Assembly (NCBI GenBank): GCA_027307335.1
Contig: DAHUXD010000023.1
Span: 91,691-155,690 of the forward strand
DNA from: Acidobacteriota bacterium
GTDB lineage: Bacteria; Acidobacteriota; Thermoanaerobaculia; UBA5066; Gp7-AA6
Length of the DNA: 64,000 bases
Direction: 5' to 3'
The notes under the pieces were generated by a model. It ran no database searches. It was not told the DNA's origin and saw nothing but the letters and a program-made list of their open reading frames with translations. This document shows positions 7,233 through 15,447 of this stretch, piece by piece. How positions within the stretch are numbered: position 1 is the first letter of the stretch; every line of letters begins with the position of its first letter. The position numbers and the translations under genes were made by a program.

Positions 7233-8542
7233 GGAGCGCGCGCACGGCCGCCGTTCTGCTCGCAGCGGGAATAGTCGCCGCGACGCTCTTCGCGCAGCCG
7301 GCGCAAGCGCCCGCGCCGCCGCTGGCCGTCTCGGCTCCGAGCCGCGGCGCTCCCGCGACCTACACGCTCACGCCCGAGAAGCGCGCGCAGGCGATCGCGT
7401 ACGCCCGAGCCCGCTACCGCCTCCACTTCGGCGCGTTCGGGTGGGGCTGTCTGGTTCTCCTCGGGATCATCGCGTTGCGGCTCGGTCCCCGCTTCCGCGA
7501 CGTCGCCGAGTCGGCGAGCCGGCGCCGGATCGTCCAGGCGGCCGTCTTCGTGCCGCTCCTCTTCGCGACCGAGGGCGTGCTCGAGCTGCCGCCCGCCGCG
7601 TACGGCCACCACCTCGCGCGCTTCTACGGCCAGTCGATCCAGGGCTGGGGCTCGTGGATCTGGGACCAGGCGAAGGGCCTCCTCGTCGGCCTCGTCATCG
7701 CGATCCCTCTCGTCTGGCTCCTCTACGCGATCCTCCGCAGGAGCCCCCGCCGCTGGTGGCTGTGGTTCTGGCTCGCGCTGCTGCCGATCCTCGTCTTCCT
7801 GATCTTCCTGACGCCGCTCGCGATCGATCCGCTCTTCTTCCGGTTCGACCCGCTCGCGCCCGCGCACCCGGAGCTCGCGCGGGAGATCGGGAAGGTGGCC
7901 GCCCGCGCCGGCGCGCCGATTCCGTCCGAGCGCATGTTCGCGATGAACGCGAGCACGAAGTACACGGGGATCAACGCGTACGTCACGGGCCTCGGCGCGT
8001 CGAAGCGCGTCGTCGTGTGGGACACCACCCTCGCGAAGGCGACGATCCCGCAGACCCTCTTCGTCTTCGGCCACGAGCTGGGCCACTACGTTCTCGGCCA
8101 CGTCCCGAGGACGATCGCGTTTCTCTGGGCGCTCCTCTTCGTGATCCTGGCGCTCGGGGCGTGGATTCTGGATCGAGTCTTCCGCCGTCCCGATCGGTGG
8201 GGGATCCGCGGCCTCTCCGACTGGGCGTCGCTGCCGGTCTTACTCCTCGGCGTGACCGTCGCGGGCGAGGTCGCGATGCCGGCCGTCAACGGCTACAGCC
8301 GCGCGCAGGAGCACGCGGCCGACGTCTTCGGCCTCGAGGCGATCCACGGACTGGTCCCCGATTCCCCGCGCGCCGCGGCCGAAGCCTTTCAGCTCCTCGG
8401 CGAGACCAATCTTTCCGATCCCGACCCGGCCCCCTTCATCACGTTCTGGCTCTACTCGCATCCGCCGCTCGCCGACCGCCTGCGCTTCGCGGCGGAATAC
8501 GACCCCTGGGGGAAAGGGGAGGCTCCGCGGTACGTGAAGTGA
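7229..8542 (+). CDS. M48 (Ste24/HtpX-like) zinc metalloprotease
   Basis: 437 residues. A signal anchor lies at 1-23, several transmembrane segments at about 70-90, 103-118, 150-170 and 178-198, then the peptidase domain with H282-E-L-G-H286 and the downstream Glu ligand in RAQEHAADVFGLEA. The layout (membrane helices before HExxH, a further helix pair after it) matches Ste24-type CAAX proteases, which act in membrane protein quality control in bacteria. It is the third gene of the PadR-HAAS-M48 operon, coupled through an ATGA overlap at 7229-7232. The C-terminus (FWLYSHPPLADRLRFA) is the usual family end. Confidence 0.93.
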   Translation: MRSARTAAVLLAAGIVAATLFAQPAQAPAPPLAVSAPSRGAPATYTLTPEKRAQAIAYARARYRLHFGAFGWGCLVLLGIIALRLGPRFRDVAESASRRRIVQAAVFVPLLFATEGVLELPPAAYGHHLARFYGQSIQGWGSWIWDQAKGLLVGLVIAIPLVWLLYAILRRSPRRWWLWFWLALLPILVFLIFLTPLAIDPLFFRFDPLAPAHPELAREIGKVAARAGAPIPSERMFAMNASTKYTGINAYVTGLGASKRVVVWDTTLAKATIPQTLFVFGHELGHYVLGHVPRTIAFLWALLFVILALGAWILDRVFRRPDRWGIRGLSDWASLPVLLLGVTVAGEVAMPAVNGYSRAQEHAADVFGLEAIHGLVPDSPRAAAEAFQLLGETNLSDPDPAPFITFWLYSHPPLADRLRFAAEYDPWGKGEAPRYVK

Positions 8543-8740
8543 GGGGGACGCTCCGGGCCCCCTTCGCGAAATATTCCCGTCGCGCAACGGCGGGATGACC
8601 CGGCGGGCGGCGCCCGAAGGATCTATTTGGATCTGGCGCGATGCCGCCGGCCGAAGAAAACTCCTCCTGGCGCCTCGGAAATTTGCCCGGGGTGCCCACG
8701 CCGGGTACGCCCGGCCGGCGTGCCAGAAAAGGAGGATCCG

Positions 8741-9370
8741 ATGTTTCGCAAGACGCTTTTCTCCGTCCTCGTCCTCGCCATGACCGTGATGCCGTTCGAA
8801 GCGCCGGTCAGCGCCGACACCAAGCCCGCCGGCAAGACGCTGGCCAACCTCGAGACCGCCTACAACGGCGAAAGCAACGCGCAGGCGCGGTACCTCGCCT
8901 TCGCCAAGAAGGCCGACGCCGATGGCCTCGCGCCGGTGGCCTCGCTGTTCCGCGCGGCGGCGCGCGCCGAGGAGATCCACGCCGCCAACCACGCGAAGGT
9001 GATTCGCGAGCTCGGCGGAGTTCCGAAGGCCCAGATCGAGGAGCCGAAGGTGGGTGCGACCAGTGAGAACCTGGGCGCCGCGATCAAGGGCGAGTCGTAC
9101 GAGCGCGACACGATGTACCCGGACTTCATCAAGACCGCCCGCACCGAGGGCCAGAAGGGCGCGCTCGAATCGTTCAACTACGCCAAGAGCGCCGAGGCCG
9201 AGCATGCGAAGCTCTACACCGTCGCTCTCGAGACCATCGGCACGTCCACGGGCAAGGCGCCGGTCACGTACTACGTCTGCACGGTGTGCGGTTTCACGAC
9301 GACGAAGCTCGACTTCACGAAGTGCCCGGCGTGCTTTTCACCGAAGGACAAGTACATCCTGGTTGGCTGA
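8741..9370 (+). CDS. Exported rubrerythrin with C-terminal rubredoxin-like domain
   Basis: 209 residues. ATG 8741 follows AAAAGGAGG at ideal spacing. Unlike typical rubrerythrin, the first ~25 residues form a signal peptide (KTLFSVLVLAMTVMPFEAPVSAD). The diiron ferritin-like domain follows, with E in NLETAYNGESNAQARY, EEIHAAN(H), and a second ExxH in SAEAEHAKLY. The C-terminal iron-binding knuckles are CTVCGF and CPACFSPKDKY. Rubrerythrins reduce peroxide, normally in the cytoplasm; here the protein would work in the periplasm. A stable hairpin follows at 9381-9406, then a DUF2231 membrane gene. Confidence 0.92.
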   Translation: MFRKTLFSVLVLAMTVMPFEAPVSADTKPAGKTLANLETAYNGESNAQARYLAFAKKADADGLAPVASLFRAAARAEEIHAANHAKVIRELGGVPKAQIEEPKVGATSENLGAAIKGESYERDTMYPDFIKTARTEGQKGALESFNYAKSAEAEHAKLYTVALETIGTSTGKAPVTYYVCTVCGFTTTKLDFTKCPACFSPKDKYILVG

Positions 9371-9380
9371 GTTCGCTCCG

Positions 9381-9406
9381 CTGCCGGCCGCGATGGCGGC
9401 CGGCAG
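9381..9406 (+). other. Stable intercistronic hairpin
   Basis: A perfect 11-bp stem CTGCCGGCCGC (9381-9391) with its complement at 9396-9406, loop GATG. There is no T tract, so it looks like an mRNA-stabilising or attenuating hairpin between the rubrerythrin and DUF2231 genes rather than a full terminator. Confidence 0.6.
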
Positions 9407-9430
9407 CATCCTGACCGAGGAGGCTCCATC

Positions 9431-9991
9431 ATGAACGGGCTCCCGCCGCTGCCGTCCTGGGACGGCCTGCATCCCCTGATCGTGCACTTTCCGATCGCGC
9501 TGCTTCTCGTGGCGCCTCTCTTCGTCGTCCTCGGTGTCGTCCTGCGGCGCGGCCGCCCCCTTCTCTGGGCCGCTCTGCTTCTGATGGCGATCGGCACGAC
9601 GGCGACGTTCTTTGCCGTGTCGACCGGCGAAGCCGCGGGGAAGCTGGCCGAACGGACTCCCCAGATCAACGCGGTTCTCGAGCATCACGAGAATCTCGCC
9701 GAAACCACGCGGGTCGTTTTCACGGCTCTGACGGTCGTCTTCGCGGCGATCGTGGCAGCCCCGGTCGTAATCCGCCGATTGCAGGTCCCTGCGGTCCGGA
9801 TCGTTCTCCCGCTGGCGTTCCTGCTGCTCTACGGCGCCGGCGTCGTCGTCCTCGCGAACACGGCGCACAACGGCGGGCGCCTGGTGCACGAGCTCGGCGT
9901 CCAGGCGCTGATGGCGCCCGCATCGTCGCCGGCGGCCGAGCCGGTGGAAAAAGAGGTTGCCCGGTCTCTGAAGGAACCGAGAACGCCCTGA
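9431..9991 (+). CDS. DUF2231-type membrane protein
   Basis: 186 residues. It begins LHPLIVHFPIALLLVAPLFVVLG, the hallmark of DUF2231 proteins, and has four transmembrane segments (about 17-37, 43-60, 90-112 and 118-140), followed by a His/Asn-containing loop (NTAHNGGRLVHELG) and a polar C-terminal tail. The conserved His residues (LHPLIVHFP and AHNGG) suggest heme or metal binding in the membrane. GACCGAGGAGG precedes the ATG. Its position 60 nt after an exported rubrerythrin suggests a shared redox role, which is inference. Confidence 0.85.
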   Translation: MNGLPPLPSWDGLHPLIVHFPIALLLVAPLFVVLGVVLRRGRPLLWAALLLMAIGTTATFFAVSTGEAAGKLAERTPQINAVLEHHENLAETTRVVFTALTVVFAAIVAAPVVIRRLQVPAVRIVLPLAFLLLYGAGVVVLANTAHNGGRLVHELGVQALMAPASSPAAEPVEKEVARSLKEPRTP

Positions 9992-10098
9992 GCCGTGAGC
10001 GCTCTCTCGCGGCGGCGAAGGAGGGTGTATCGGTCCCCCTGTGAGAGGGATGCTATCGGACCCGGACCCACGGGAGCCGAGCCGTCCAGGTCATCTGT

Positions 10099-11274
10099 CT
10101 ATCTCTCGTCGATCGCGCCGTCGAGCGCCTCCTGCATCGCCTTCTTCGAGAAGTTCGAGACCCACTTGCGGAAGCCTTCGGGGAGCGGCTGGCCCGGCGG
10201 GTAGCCGAGCGCGATCCGGTCGACGTCGACCGCCGCCTGCACGTCGGCGAGCGTCACGCGACCGCTCTCGAGCGCCGCGTGCACCTGGGCGATCACGGTC
10301 GCCATGAGCTCGATCGTGCGCCGCAGGTAGGTCTTGTCGTGCATCGTCGGCCCCTGTCCGGGGACGATCGCGCGGAGGTCGAGTGCGTCGAGCCGGCGCA
10401 GGCTCTCGACCCATGGCGTGACCGCGTACGAGTTCGTCGTCCAGGGAGGCGGACCCTGACCGTTTTCCGGGCTGACGAGCGCGTCGCCGGTCGCGAGGAT
10501 CCTCTCGTCGGGGACATACATCACGGTCGACGCGGTCGCGTCTCCGGTGACGCTCATCAGACGAAACTCGCGCCGGCCGCTCCAGAAAGCCATCTCGTCG
10601 CGGTAGACGACGTTCGGAAGGACCCGCGGCAGCGCGGCGACCTCCTCCATGAACTGCTCGCGCTGCCGGAGCTTCTCCTCCTTCTGCGCGCGGATCGCCG
10701 GCGTCAGCGGCGAGCCGTCGGGGAACCTGCCCGTCTGGATCGCCGCCGCGAGCTCCGCCTGCCGGAGCTTCTGCCCGGCGTCGAGCCCCTTCAGGAAATA
10801 CGCCGCCGGCATCCGCTTCATGTAGTCGCGGGTCTGATCGGTCGCCACGATGCGCAGGCCGGGGAACGCCTTCGCGTACTCGTCGTTGCCCGACCAGTGG
10901 TCCTGGTGCCAGTGGGAGTTGATGAGGACACGCACGGGCTTCGGCGTGAGCCTGCGGATCTCGGCGATTACCGCGCGCGCCGTGACCGCGCGCGTAGGGC
11001 TGTCGAAGACGACGACGTCCTCGTCGTTGATCACGACGACGGAGTTCGTCGACGTCCAGTAGTCGAGTTCCTCGGGCGCGCGGAAGACGTGGACGCCGCC
11101 GCCGAGGTCCTCGTGGATCAGCATCGCTTGGGCCCTGGCGACTTCGGTCTCGAGCGGCCGGGCGGGCGCCGGACCGGCAGCGGCCGCGAGAGTCGTTCCC
11201 GCCAGGCAGGAGGACGAGAGCAGGATGTTCCTCAGAAGCGTCGAAGACATCGCGGGACCCCCCGCCCGTTTCAT
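10099..11274 (-). CDS. Exported metallo-beta-lactamase-fold hydrolase
   Basis: 391 residues with a signal peptide. The motif NSHWHQDHWSG supplies the HxHxDH zinc site. Later features are SVTGDATASTVMYVPDERILATGDALVSPENG, with the bridging Asp in TGDA, and the final His region of IVPGQGPTMHD. This is a periplasmic MBL-fold enzyme of the broad quinoprotein-relay/hydrolase group; its substrate cannot be named. Two starts are possible: ATG 11274, or ATG 11250 (MSSTLLRN), which gives a shorter n-region and has a G-rich Shine-Dalgarno-like stretch. The C-terminal ~80 residues form an added helical domain (VTLADVQAAVDVDRIALGY). Confidence 0.85.
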   Translation of the reverse strand: MKRAGGPAMSSTLLRNILLSSSCLAGTTLAAAAGPAPARPLETEVARAQAMLIHEDLGGGVHVFRAPEELDYWTSTNSVVVINDEDVVVFDSPTRAVTARAVIAEIRRLTPKPVRVLINSHWHQDHWSGNDEYAKAFPGLRIVATDQTRDYMKRMPAAYFLKGLDAGQKLRQAELAAAIQTGRFPDGSPLTPAIRAQKEEKLRQREQFMEEVAALPRVLPNVVYRDEMAFWSGRREFRLMSVTGDATASTVMYVPDERILATGDALVSPENGQGPPPWTTNSYAVTPWVESLRRLDALDLRAIVPGQGPTMHDKTYLRRTIELMATVIAQVHAALESGRVTLADVQAAVDVDRIALGYPPGQPLPEGFRKWVSNFSKKAMQEALDGAIDER

Positions 11275-11367
11275 ACGGCACGCCGGCAGGGGAGTTCGAG
11301 ACTCGATGAGCTCTGCGCCACGGTGCTCGAAAGGACGGCCGCGCCGCGAACGCTTCTCTTCGTCCTC

Positions 11368-11625
11368 CTACTTCTCCTCGTCCTCTTCGCCGAGCTCCTC
11401 GACGGATTCGCGCGTCTTCTCGCTGATGACGCTCGAGCCGCCGCCCCCGCGCTCGGTCGAGCCGACGCCCCCGAATCCGGTCCCCGCATGGACGTTGCCG
11501 CCCACGCCGGGATTGTTCGGATAGCCCCGGTAGCCGTGCTTGCGCGACTTGCGGTGCTCGGGCTCCTCGGGCTCGGGGTCCGGCTTCAGGAACTCGTCCT
11601 CCGGCGGCAGGTCTTTCGGACTCAT
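11368..11625 (-). CDS. Small acidic, Gly-rich, probably disordered protein
   Basis: 85 residues. ATG 11625 is preceded by AAAGGAG at good spacing, which supports translation. The composition is striking: an acidic/proline head (PEDEFLKPDPEPEEPEH), a basic middle (RKSRKHGYRGYP), a glycine-rich part with NNPGVGGNVHAGTGFGGVG, and an acidic end (ESVEELGEEDEE). No fold or catalytic motif is visible, and I do not recognise the family. It lies 93 nt upstream of the MBL hydrolase on the same strand, so the two could be co-transcribed. Confidence 0.6.
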   Translation of the reverse strand: MSPKDLPPEDEFLKPDPEPEEPEHRKSRKHGYRGYPNNPGVGGNVHAGTGFGGVGSTERGGGGSSVISEKTRESVEELGEEDEEK

Positions 11626-11770
11626 CGTGAACTCCTTTCGAGTGTCCTCGAAACGTGCAATCCGCTTGCCGGACCGGACTACGCCGCCGCGGGCAGGGCC
11701 GTTGTCCTTCGGTCTCGGCCTCCGTCTCAGCAACCGCGCTGCTATCGTGCCGGGCGAAGGAGTCCTCCGC

Positions 11771-12760
11771 ATGAGACGTCTCGTCACACCCGCGCTCCTC
11801 CTCTTTGTCGCGCCGCTCACCCTCCCCGCCTCCGACGCCCCCATCCCGCTTCGCCCCGTCCACACGTTCTCGATCGTCGCGCGCGACCCGGCGACGGGGG
11901 AGCTCGGCGTCGCGGTCCAGTCGCACGCCTTCTCGGTCGGCTCCGGCGTGTCGTGGGCGGAGGCGGGCGTCGGCGCCGTCGCGACGCAGTCGTTCATCGA
12001 CCCGAGCTACGGGCCGCTCGGCCTCGACCTGATGCGCGCGGGCCGGAGCGCGCCGGACTCGCTGAAGAGCCTGATCGCGGGCGACGAGGGGCGCGACGTG
12101 CGCCAGGTGGCGATGATCGACGCCTCGGGTCGCGTGTCCGCCTACACCGGCGCAAAGTGCATCCCCTCGGCCGGCAATCACGTCGGCGACAACTACTCGG
12201 TCCAGGCGAACCTGATGGACAACGACGGCATCTGGCCCGCGATGGCGAAGGCGTTCGAGTCCGCGAAGGGCGATCTCGCCGAGCGGATGCTCCAGGCGCT
12301 CGAGGCGGCGCAGGCGGCGGGCGGCGACATCCGCGGCATGCAGTCGGCGGCGATCCTCGTCGTCAAGGGCGCGTCGAGCGGAAAGCCGTGGAACGACAGG
12401 ATCTTCGACCTGCGCGTCGAGGACAGCCCGCAGCCGCTCGCCGAGCTGCGCCGCCTCGTCAACTTCCAGCGTGCGAACAATCTCGCCAACGACGGCGACC
12501 GGTACCTGGAGAAGAAGGACTACGCGGCCGGGCTGAAGGCGTACGCAGCCGCGGAGGCGCTCCTGCCGGACTTCGCGGAGATGGCGTTCTGGCACGGCGT
12601 CGCGCTGGCGAACACGGGCAAGGTGGACGACTCGCTGCCGGTCTTCGCGAAGGCGTATCGCCTCTACCCGAAGTTCCGCGAGCTGCCGCCGCGCCTCGCG
12701 AAGGCGGGCCTCCTGCCCGACGACCCGAAGGTGATTGCGCGGATCGTCGCGGCGAAGTAG
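11771..12760 (+). CDS. Secreted DUF1028 protein with TPR-like C-terminus
   Basis: 329 residues. The signal peptide at 1-19 (LLLFVAPLTLPAS) is followed by a DUF1028 domain starting HTFSIVARDPATGELGVAVQSHAFSVG and continuing with AGVGAVATQSFIDPSYGPLGLDLM and AYTGAKCIPSAGNHVGDNYSVQANLM. This domain has an Ntn-hydrolase-like fold in known structures. The last ~110 residues (NLANDGDRYLEKKDYAAGLKAYAAAEALLPDFAEMAFWHGVALANTG) look like tetratricopeptide helices. ATG 11771 gives a proper signal peptide. It is exported, probably periplasmic, with unknown substrate. It is divergent from the small disordered-protein gene. Confidence 0.88.
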   Translation: MRRLVTPALLLFVAPLTLPASDAPIPLRPVHTFSIVARDPATGELGVAVQSHAFSVGSGVSWAEAGVGAVATQSFIDPSYGPLGLDLMRAGRSAPDSLKSLIAGDEGRDVRQVAMIDASGRVSAYTGAKCIPSAGNHVGDNYSVQANLMDNDGIWPAMAKAFESAKGDLAERMLQALEAAQAAGGDIRGMQSAAILVVKGASSGKPWNDRIFDLRVEDSPQPLAELRRLVNFQRANNLANDGDRYLEKKDYAAGLKAYAAAEALLPDFAEMAFWHGVALANTGKVDDSLPVFAKAYRLYPKFRELPPRLAKAGLLPDDPKVIARIVAAK

Positions 12761-12770
12761 CGAGGATCTC

Positions 12771-12804
12771 CTCCCTCTCCCTCCGGGAGGGCCGGGGCGA
12801 GGGG
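12771..12804. repeat. Palindromic intergenic repeat, family R1
   Basis: CCTCTCCCTCCGGGAGGG followed by CCGGGGCGAGGGG, starting 11 nt after the DUF1028 gene. It is a degenerate copy of the family. Confidence 0.65.
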
Positions 12805-12901
12805 CGTGGTTGAGCCGAGTGTCTGACTCCCTCTCCGGGGCGGCGTGACGGGCGCCCGAAAGCGGCGGGCCTTTTGCATTGGAGCGCTCAGGAGCGGACA
12901 C

Positions 12902-14272
12902 ATGACAATCACCCGAGCGCGCGAGCACCGCGGGGATCGCCCGGCCCCCACACCCGGGCCGCGCGCCCACCGCGTCCCGCGCCGCCCCAGGCGCACCCTC
13001 CTCCACGTCGCCGGCATCGTCCTTCTGTCCGCGGCGGCGGGATACACGATCGCGGTCTCCATCGCGAAGACGAGCGCCCCGAAGCAGACGGTCTACACGC
13101 TGCCGCACGACTTCACCGTCGGCGACGCGACCTTTCTGCCGTCGGCGCTCCCCGGGGCATCGATGACCGCGGGCAACGGAATCGAGATCCTCGAGAACGG
13201 CGACGGCATCTTTCCGCCGATGCTCGCGGCGATCGGCGGCGCCCGCAAGACCGTGAACTTCGAGGCGTACATCTTCTGGTCGGGCTCGGTGGCGTCGCGG
13301 TTCCGCGACGCGCTCATCGAGCGTGCCGCGCACGGCGTCGAGGTGCGCGTCCTGCTGGACGCGGTCGGGTCTCCGGGCCGGAAGCTGAAGGCGAGCGACG
13401 TCGAGGCGATGCAGCGCGCCGGCTGCCGCGTGGAGTTCTTCCATGCGCGGGCCCCGTGGAAGATCTGGGTGCTGAACCATCGGACGCACCGGCGCATCCT
13501 CGTCGTGGACGGCAGGGTCGGGTTCACCGGCGGCGCGGGATTCGCCGACGAGTGGAGCGGCAGCGCGGACTCGCCGGCGCACTGGCGGGAAACGCAGGTG
13601 CGCGTCGAGGGACCCGCGGTGCGCGGCCTGCAGCGCGCGTTCCAGGAGAACTGGTCGGAGGTCACGGGCGAGGCGCTCGTGGGCGACGACTTCTTCCCGG
13701 CGCTCCCGCCGGCGGGCTTGGCCGAGGCGGCCGTGGTGCCGTCCTCGCCGCTCGCGGCGATGTCGGGAGCCGGGCGCGTCTACGCGATCTCGCTCGCCGC
13801 TTCCACGAAGGAGGTCTGGATCTCCAACTCGTACTTCCTGCCGGACGAACCGACGGAGGGCCTGCTCGTCGCCGCGGCGAAGCGAGGCGTGGACGTGCGG
13901 GTCATCGTTCCGTCGGACGCGCACGACGACGTGCCGGCGACGAAGGCCGGCGGCCGCGCGGCGTTCGGGCGGCTCCTCGAGGGGGGCGTGAAGATGTTCG
14001 AATTCCAGCCGACGATGTTCCACCCGAAGACGATGGTCGTCGACGGCATCTTCTCGACCGTCGGGTCCGCGAACTTCGACGATCGCTCCTTCCACTTGAA
14101 CGAAGAGATCAACGTCTTCGTGTACGACGCCGACTTCGCCGCCCGGATGCGCGAGCTCTTCGAGCGGGACCTGAAGCGCTGCCGCGAGTACACGCTCGCC
14201 ATGTGGAAGGAACGTCCGCTGAAGAAACGGATCGGCGAGTGGCTCGCCGGACCGTTCCGTTCGGAGCTGTAG
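12902..14272 (+). CDS. Phospholipase D-family cardiolipin synthase-like protein
   Basis: 456 residues from ATG 12902, preceded by CAGGAG. A basic N-terminus leads into one transmembrane anchor (LLHVAGIVLLSAAAGYTIAV), then two PLD domains. The second motif is canonical (FHPKTMVVDGIFSTVGSANFDDRS). The first reads NHRTHRRILVVDGRVGFTGGAG, where the expected HxK is H-x-R. PLD-family cardiolipin synthases transfer a phosphatidyl group to phosphatidylglycerol or phosphatidylethanolamine on the membrane face. Length and ending (ERPLKKRIGEWLAGPF) fit bacterial Cls. The Lys-to-Arg change in the first motif could alter catalysis; some relatives may carry it, so I do not call the enzyme dead. Confidence 0.88.
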   Translation: MTITRAREHRGDRPAPTPGPRAHRVPRRPRRTLLHVAGIVLLSAAAGYTIAVSIAKTSAPKQTVYTLPHDFTVGDATFLPSALPGASMTAGNGIEILENGDGIFPPMLAAIGGARKTVNFEAYIFWSGSVASRFRDALIERAAHGVEVRVLLDAVGSPGRKLKASDVEAMQRAGCRVEFFHARAPWKIWVLNHRTHRRILVVDGRVGFTGGAGFADEWSGSADSPAHWRETQVRVEGPAVRGLQRAFQENWSEVTGEALVGDDFFPALPPAGLAEAAVVPSSPLAAMSGAGRVYAISLAASTKEVWISNSYFLPDEPTEGLLVAAAKRGVDVRVIVPSDAHDDVPATKAGGRAAFGRLLEGGVKMFEFQPTMFHPKTMVVDGIFSTVGSANFDDRSFHLNEEINVFVYDADFAARMRELFERDLKRCREYTLAMWKERPLKKRIGEWLAGPFRSEL

Positions 14273-14290
14273 TCATAGAAAGGAAAGCCA

Positions 14291-14386
14291 CCCCTCTCCC
14301 TCCGGGAGAGGGGGTAGGGGTGAGGGGCTCGCGTGCAGGGGAAACGCCACCCCTCTCCCCCCGGGAGAGGGGCAGGGGTGAGGGGG
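14291..14386. repeat. Two tandem R1 palindromic repeats
   Basis: Copies at 14291-14327 and 14350-14386 each read CCCCTCTCCC, short loop, GGGAGAGGGG, then a GGGGTGAGGGG tail. They fill the convergent gap between the PLD gene and the lipoprotein gene and may terminate both. Confidence 0.75.
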
Positions 14387-14387
14387 C

Positions 14388-14858
14388 CTACTTCACCGTG
14401 AACGTCTTAGACGGTCCCGGCTTCCCGTCCACGGTGGTCTCGACCTTGTAGCTTCCCTTCGGCCAGCCCGAGGCCTTCTGGATCGAGAACTCCGTCGTCG
14501 CCGGACCCGTCGGCGCGATCGTCTTCGTGTCTTCCTTCACGGTCTGCCCGTCGCCGAAGGTCCACTTCACGGCGATGACCGACGATGCGGCCGAGCCGTC
14601 GGTCGACACGACGGCGAAGATGGTGTCCTTCGGCTTGAACGTGTCGCTCGGTGCCTGCACCTTCTTGTCCGGTCCCAGGGCCTTGCCGAGCGAGAGATCC
14701 GTGATCGTGACGGCCGGCGCCGGCGTGGGCGCGGCGGTCGGCATGGGAGCGGCGGTGGGCTCGGGCGGCGGCGCGGGCGCCTCCTTCTTGCACGCCGCGA
14801 GGACGAGGGCCGAAGCGAGGAACGCCGTGACGAGGACGGACCGATTGCGTGTGTTCAT
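14388..14858 (-). CDS. Lipoprotein with beta-sandwich-like domain, unknown function
   Basis: 156 residues. A lipoprotein signal peptide ends in the lipobox LVLAAC (C22), followed by KKE and a Pro/Ala-rich linker (about 26-48). The remainder (ITDLSLGKALGPDKKVQAPSDTFKPKDTIFAVVSTDG, ending GSYKVETTVDGKPGPSKTFTV) alternates strands like an immunoglobulin-like sandwich. Lysine after the lipidated Cys predicts outer-membrane or surface sorting by general rules. It lies 34 nt behind the LysM gene on the same strand, so the two likely form an envelope operon. GGAGTT precedes the ATG. Confidence 0.8.
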   Translation of the reverse strand: MNTRNRSVLVTAFLASALVLAACKKEAPAPPPEPTAAPMPTAAPTPAPAVTITDLSLGKALGPDKKVQAPSDTFKPKDTIFAVVSTDGSAASSVIAVKWTFGDGQTVKEDTKTIAPTGPATTEFSIQKASGWPKGSYKVETTVDGKPGPSKTFTVK

Positions 14859-14892
14859 CTGAACTCCTTCCGGCAGCGTGCTTCGCCGGCGA

Positions 14893-15153
14893 TCAATCGG
14901 GAATCTGGAGCTTCCAGCCCGGCTGAATCAGGTCCGGATTCTTCACGACGTCCCGGTTCGCCTCGAAGATCTTCTTCCACGACGTCGCATCGCCGTAGAA
15001 CCTTTTCGCGATCTTCGAGAGGCTGTCACCGCTCTGGACGATGTACATCCGAGCGGTCGGCGCGTTCGCCGCGGCGCCTCCCGAGGGCGATGGCGCGGTC
15101 GACGAGCTTCCCGACACGACGTCCGAGAAATCTGGCTTGGGATCATCCGGCAT
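14893..15153 (-). CDS. Small LysM-domain protein
   Basis: 86 residues. A flexible Ser/Pro/Ala head (1-34) is followed by one LysM domain, MYIVQSGDSLSKIAKRFYGDATSWKKIFEANRDVVKNPDLIQPGWKLQIPD, which runs to the C-terminus. LysM binds peptidoglycan-type glycans. No signal peptide is visible, in common with small YgaU/LysM proteins that act inside the cell or leave by other routes. First gene of the pair with the lipoprotein at 14388-14858. GAAGGAGAC precedes the ATG. The domain call is firm. Confidence 0.9.
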   Translation of the reverse strand: MPDDPKPDFSDVVSGSSSTAPSPSGGAAANAPTARMYIVQSGDSLSKIAKRFYGDATSWKKIFEANRDVVKNPDLIQPGWKLQIPD

Positions 15154-15205
15154 GGCCGTCTCCTTCCCGAAGCGCCGAGTCTATGCCCAATACAAAGACC
15201 AGCCA

Positions 15206-15388
15206 CCCCTCTCCCTCCGGGAGAGGGGGTAGGGGTGAGGGGAGAACGAATCGCCGGGTGCTCCACTCCCTCACGAATCGCCGCGTGCTCCACCCCTCTC
15301 CCTCCGGGAAAGGGCCGGGGTGAGGGGAGCTAATCGCCGGGTGCCCCGCCCCCTCTCCCTCCTGGACGGGGCAGAGGTGAGGCGGGGG
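15206..15388. repeat. Cluster of three R1 repeats with a short direct repeat
   Basis: R1-type palindromes at 15206-15242, 15293-15327 and 15345-15387 are separated by three near-identical copies of AATCGCCGGGTGCTCC. The cluster fills most of the gap between the LysM gene and higBA. Confidence 0.7.
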
Positions 15389-15416
15389 ACCGCCTCGGGC
15401 CTCCGGCCGGTTGCGT

Positions 15417-15441
15417 ACCGTTTCCCGTTAAACGGTATAAT
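15417..15441 (+). promoter_or_regulatory. higBA promoter and operator
   Basis: A perfect inverted repeat ACCGTTT (15417-15423), 6-nt spacer, AAACGGT (15430-15436) overlaps the -10 box TATAAT (15436-15441). TTGCGT at 15411 is a possible -35 with 19-bp spacing. The GTG start follows 6 nt after the -10 box. This is a typical place for HigA autorepression. Confidence 0.75.
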
Positions 15442-15447
15442 CCCGTC

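Noticed and set aside
10091..14095. A long open frame of over 1,300 codons on the minus strand
   Set aside because: It crosses the MBL, DUF1028 and PLD genes in other frames, is dominated by Arg, Ala and Gly, and has no domain. Long false frames are expected in GC-rich DNA.
14291..15388. Possible CRISPR array (regular repeats with short spacers)
   Set aside because: Repeats are palindromic, variable in length and irregularly spaced, with no uniform spacers and no cas genes. They are R1 elements.
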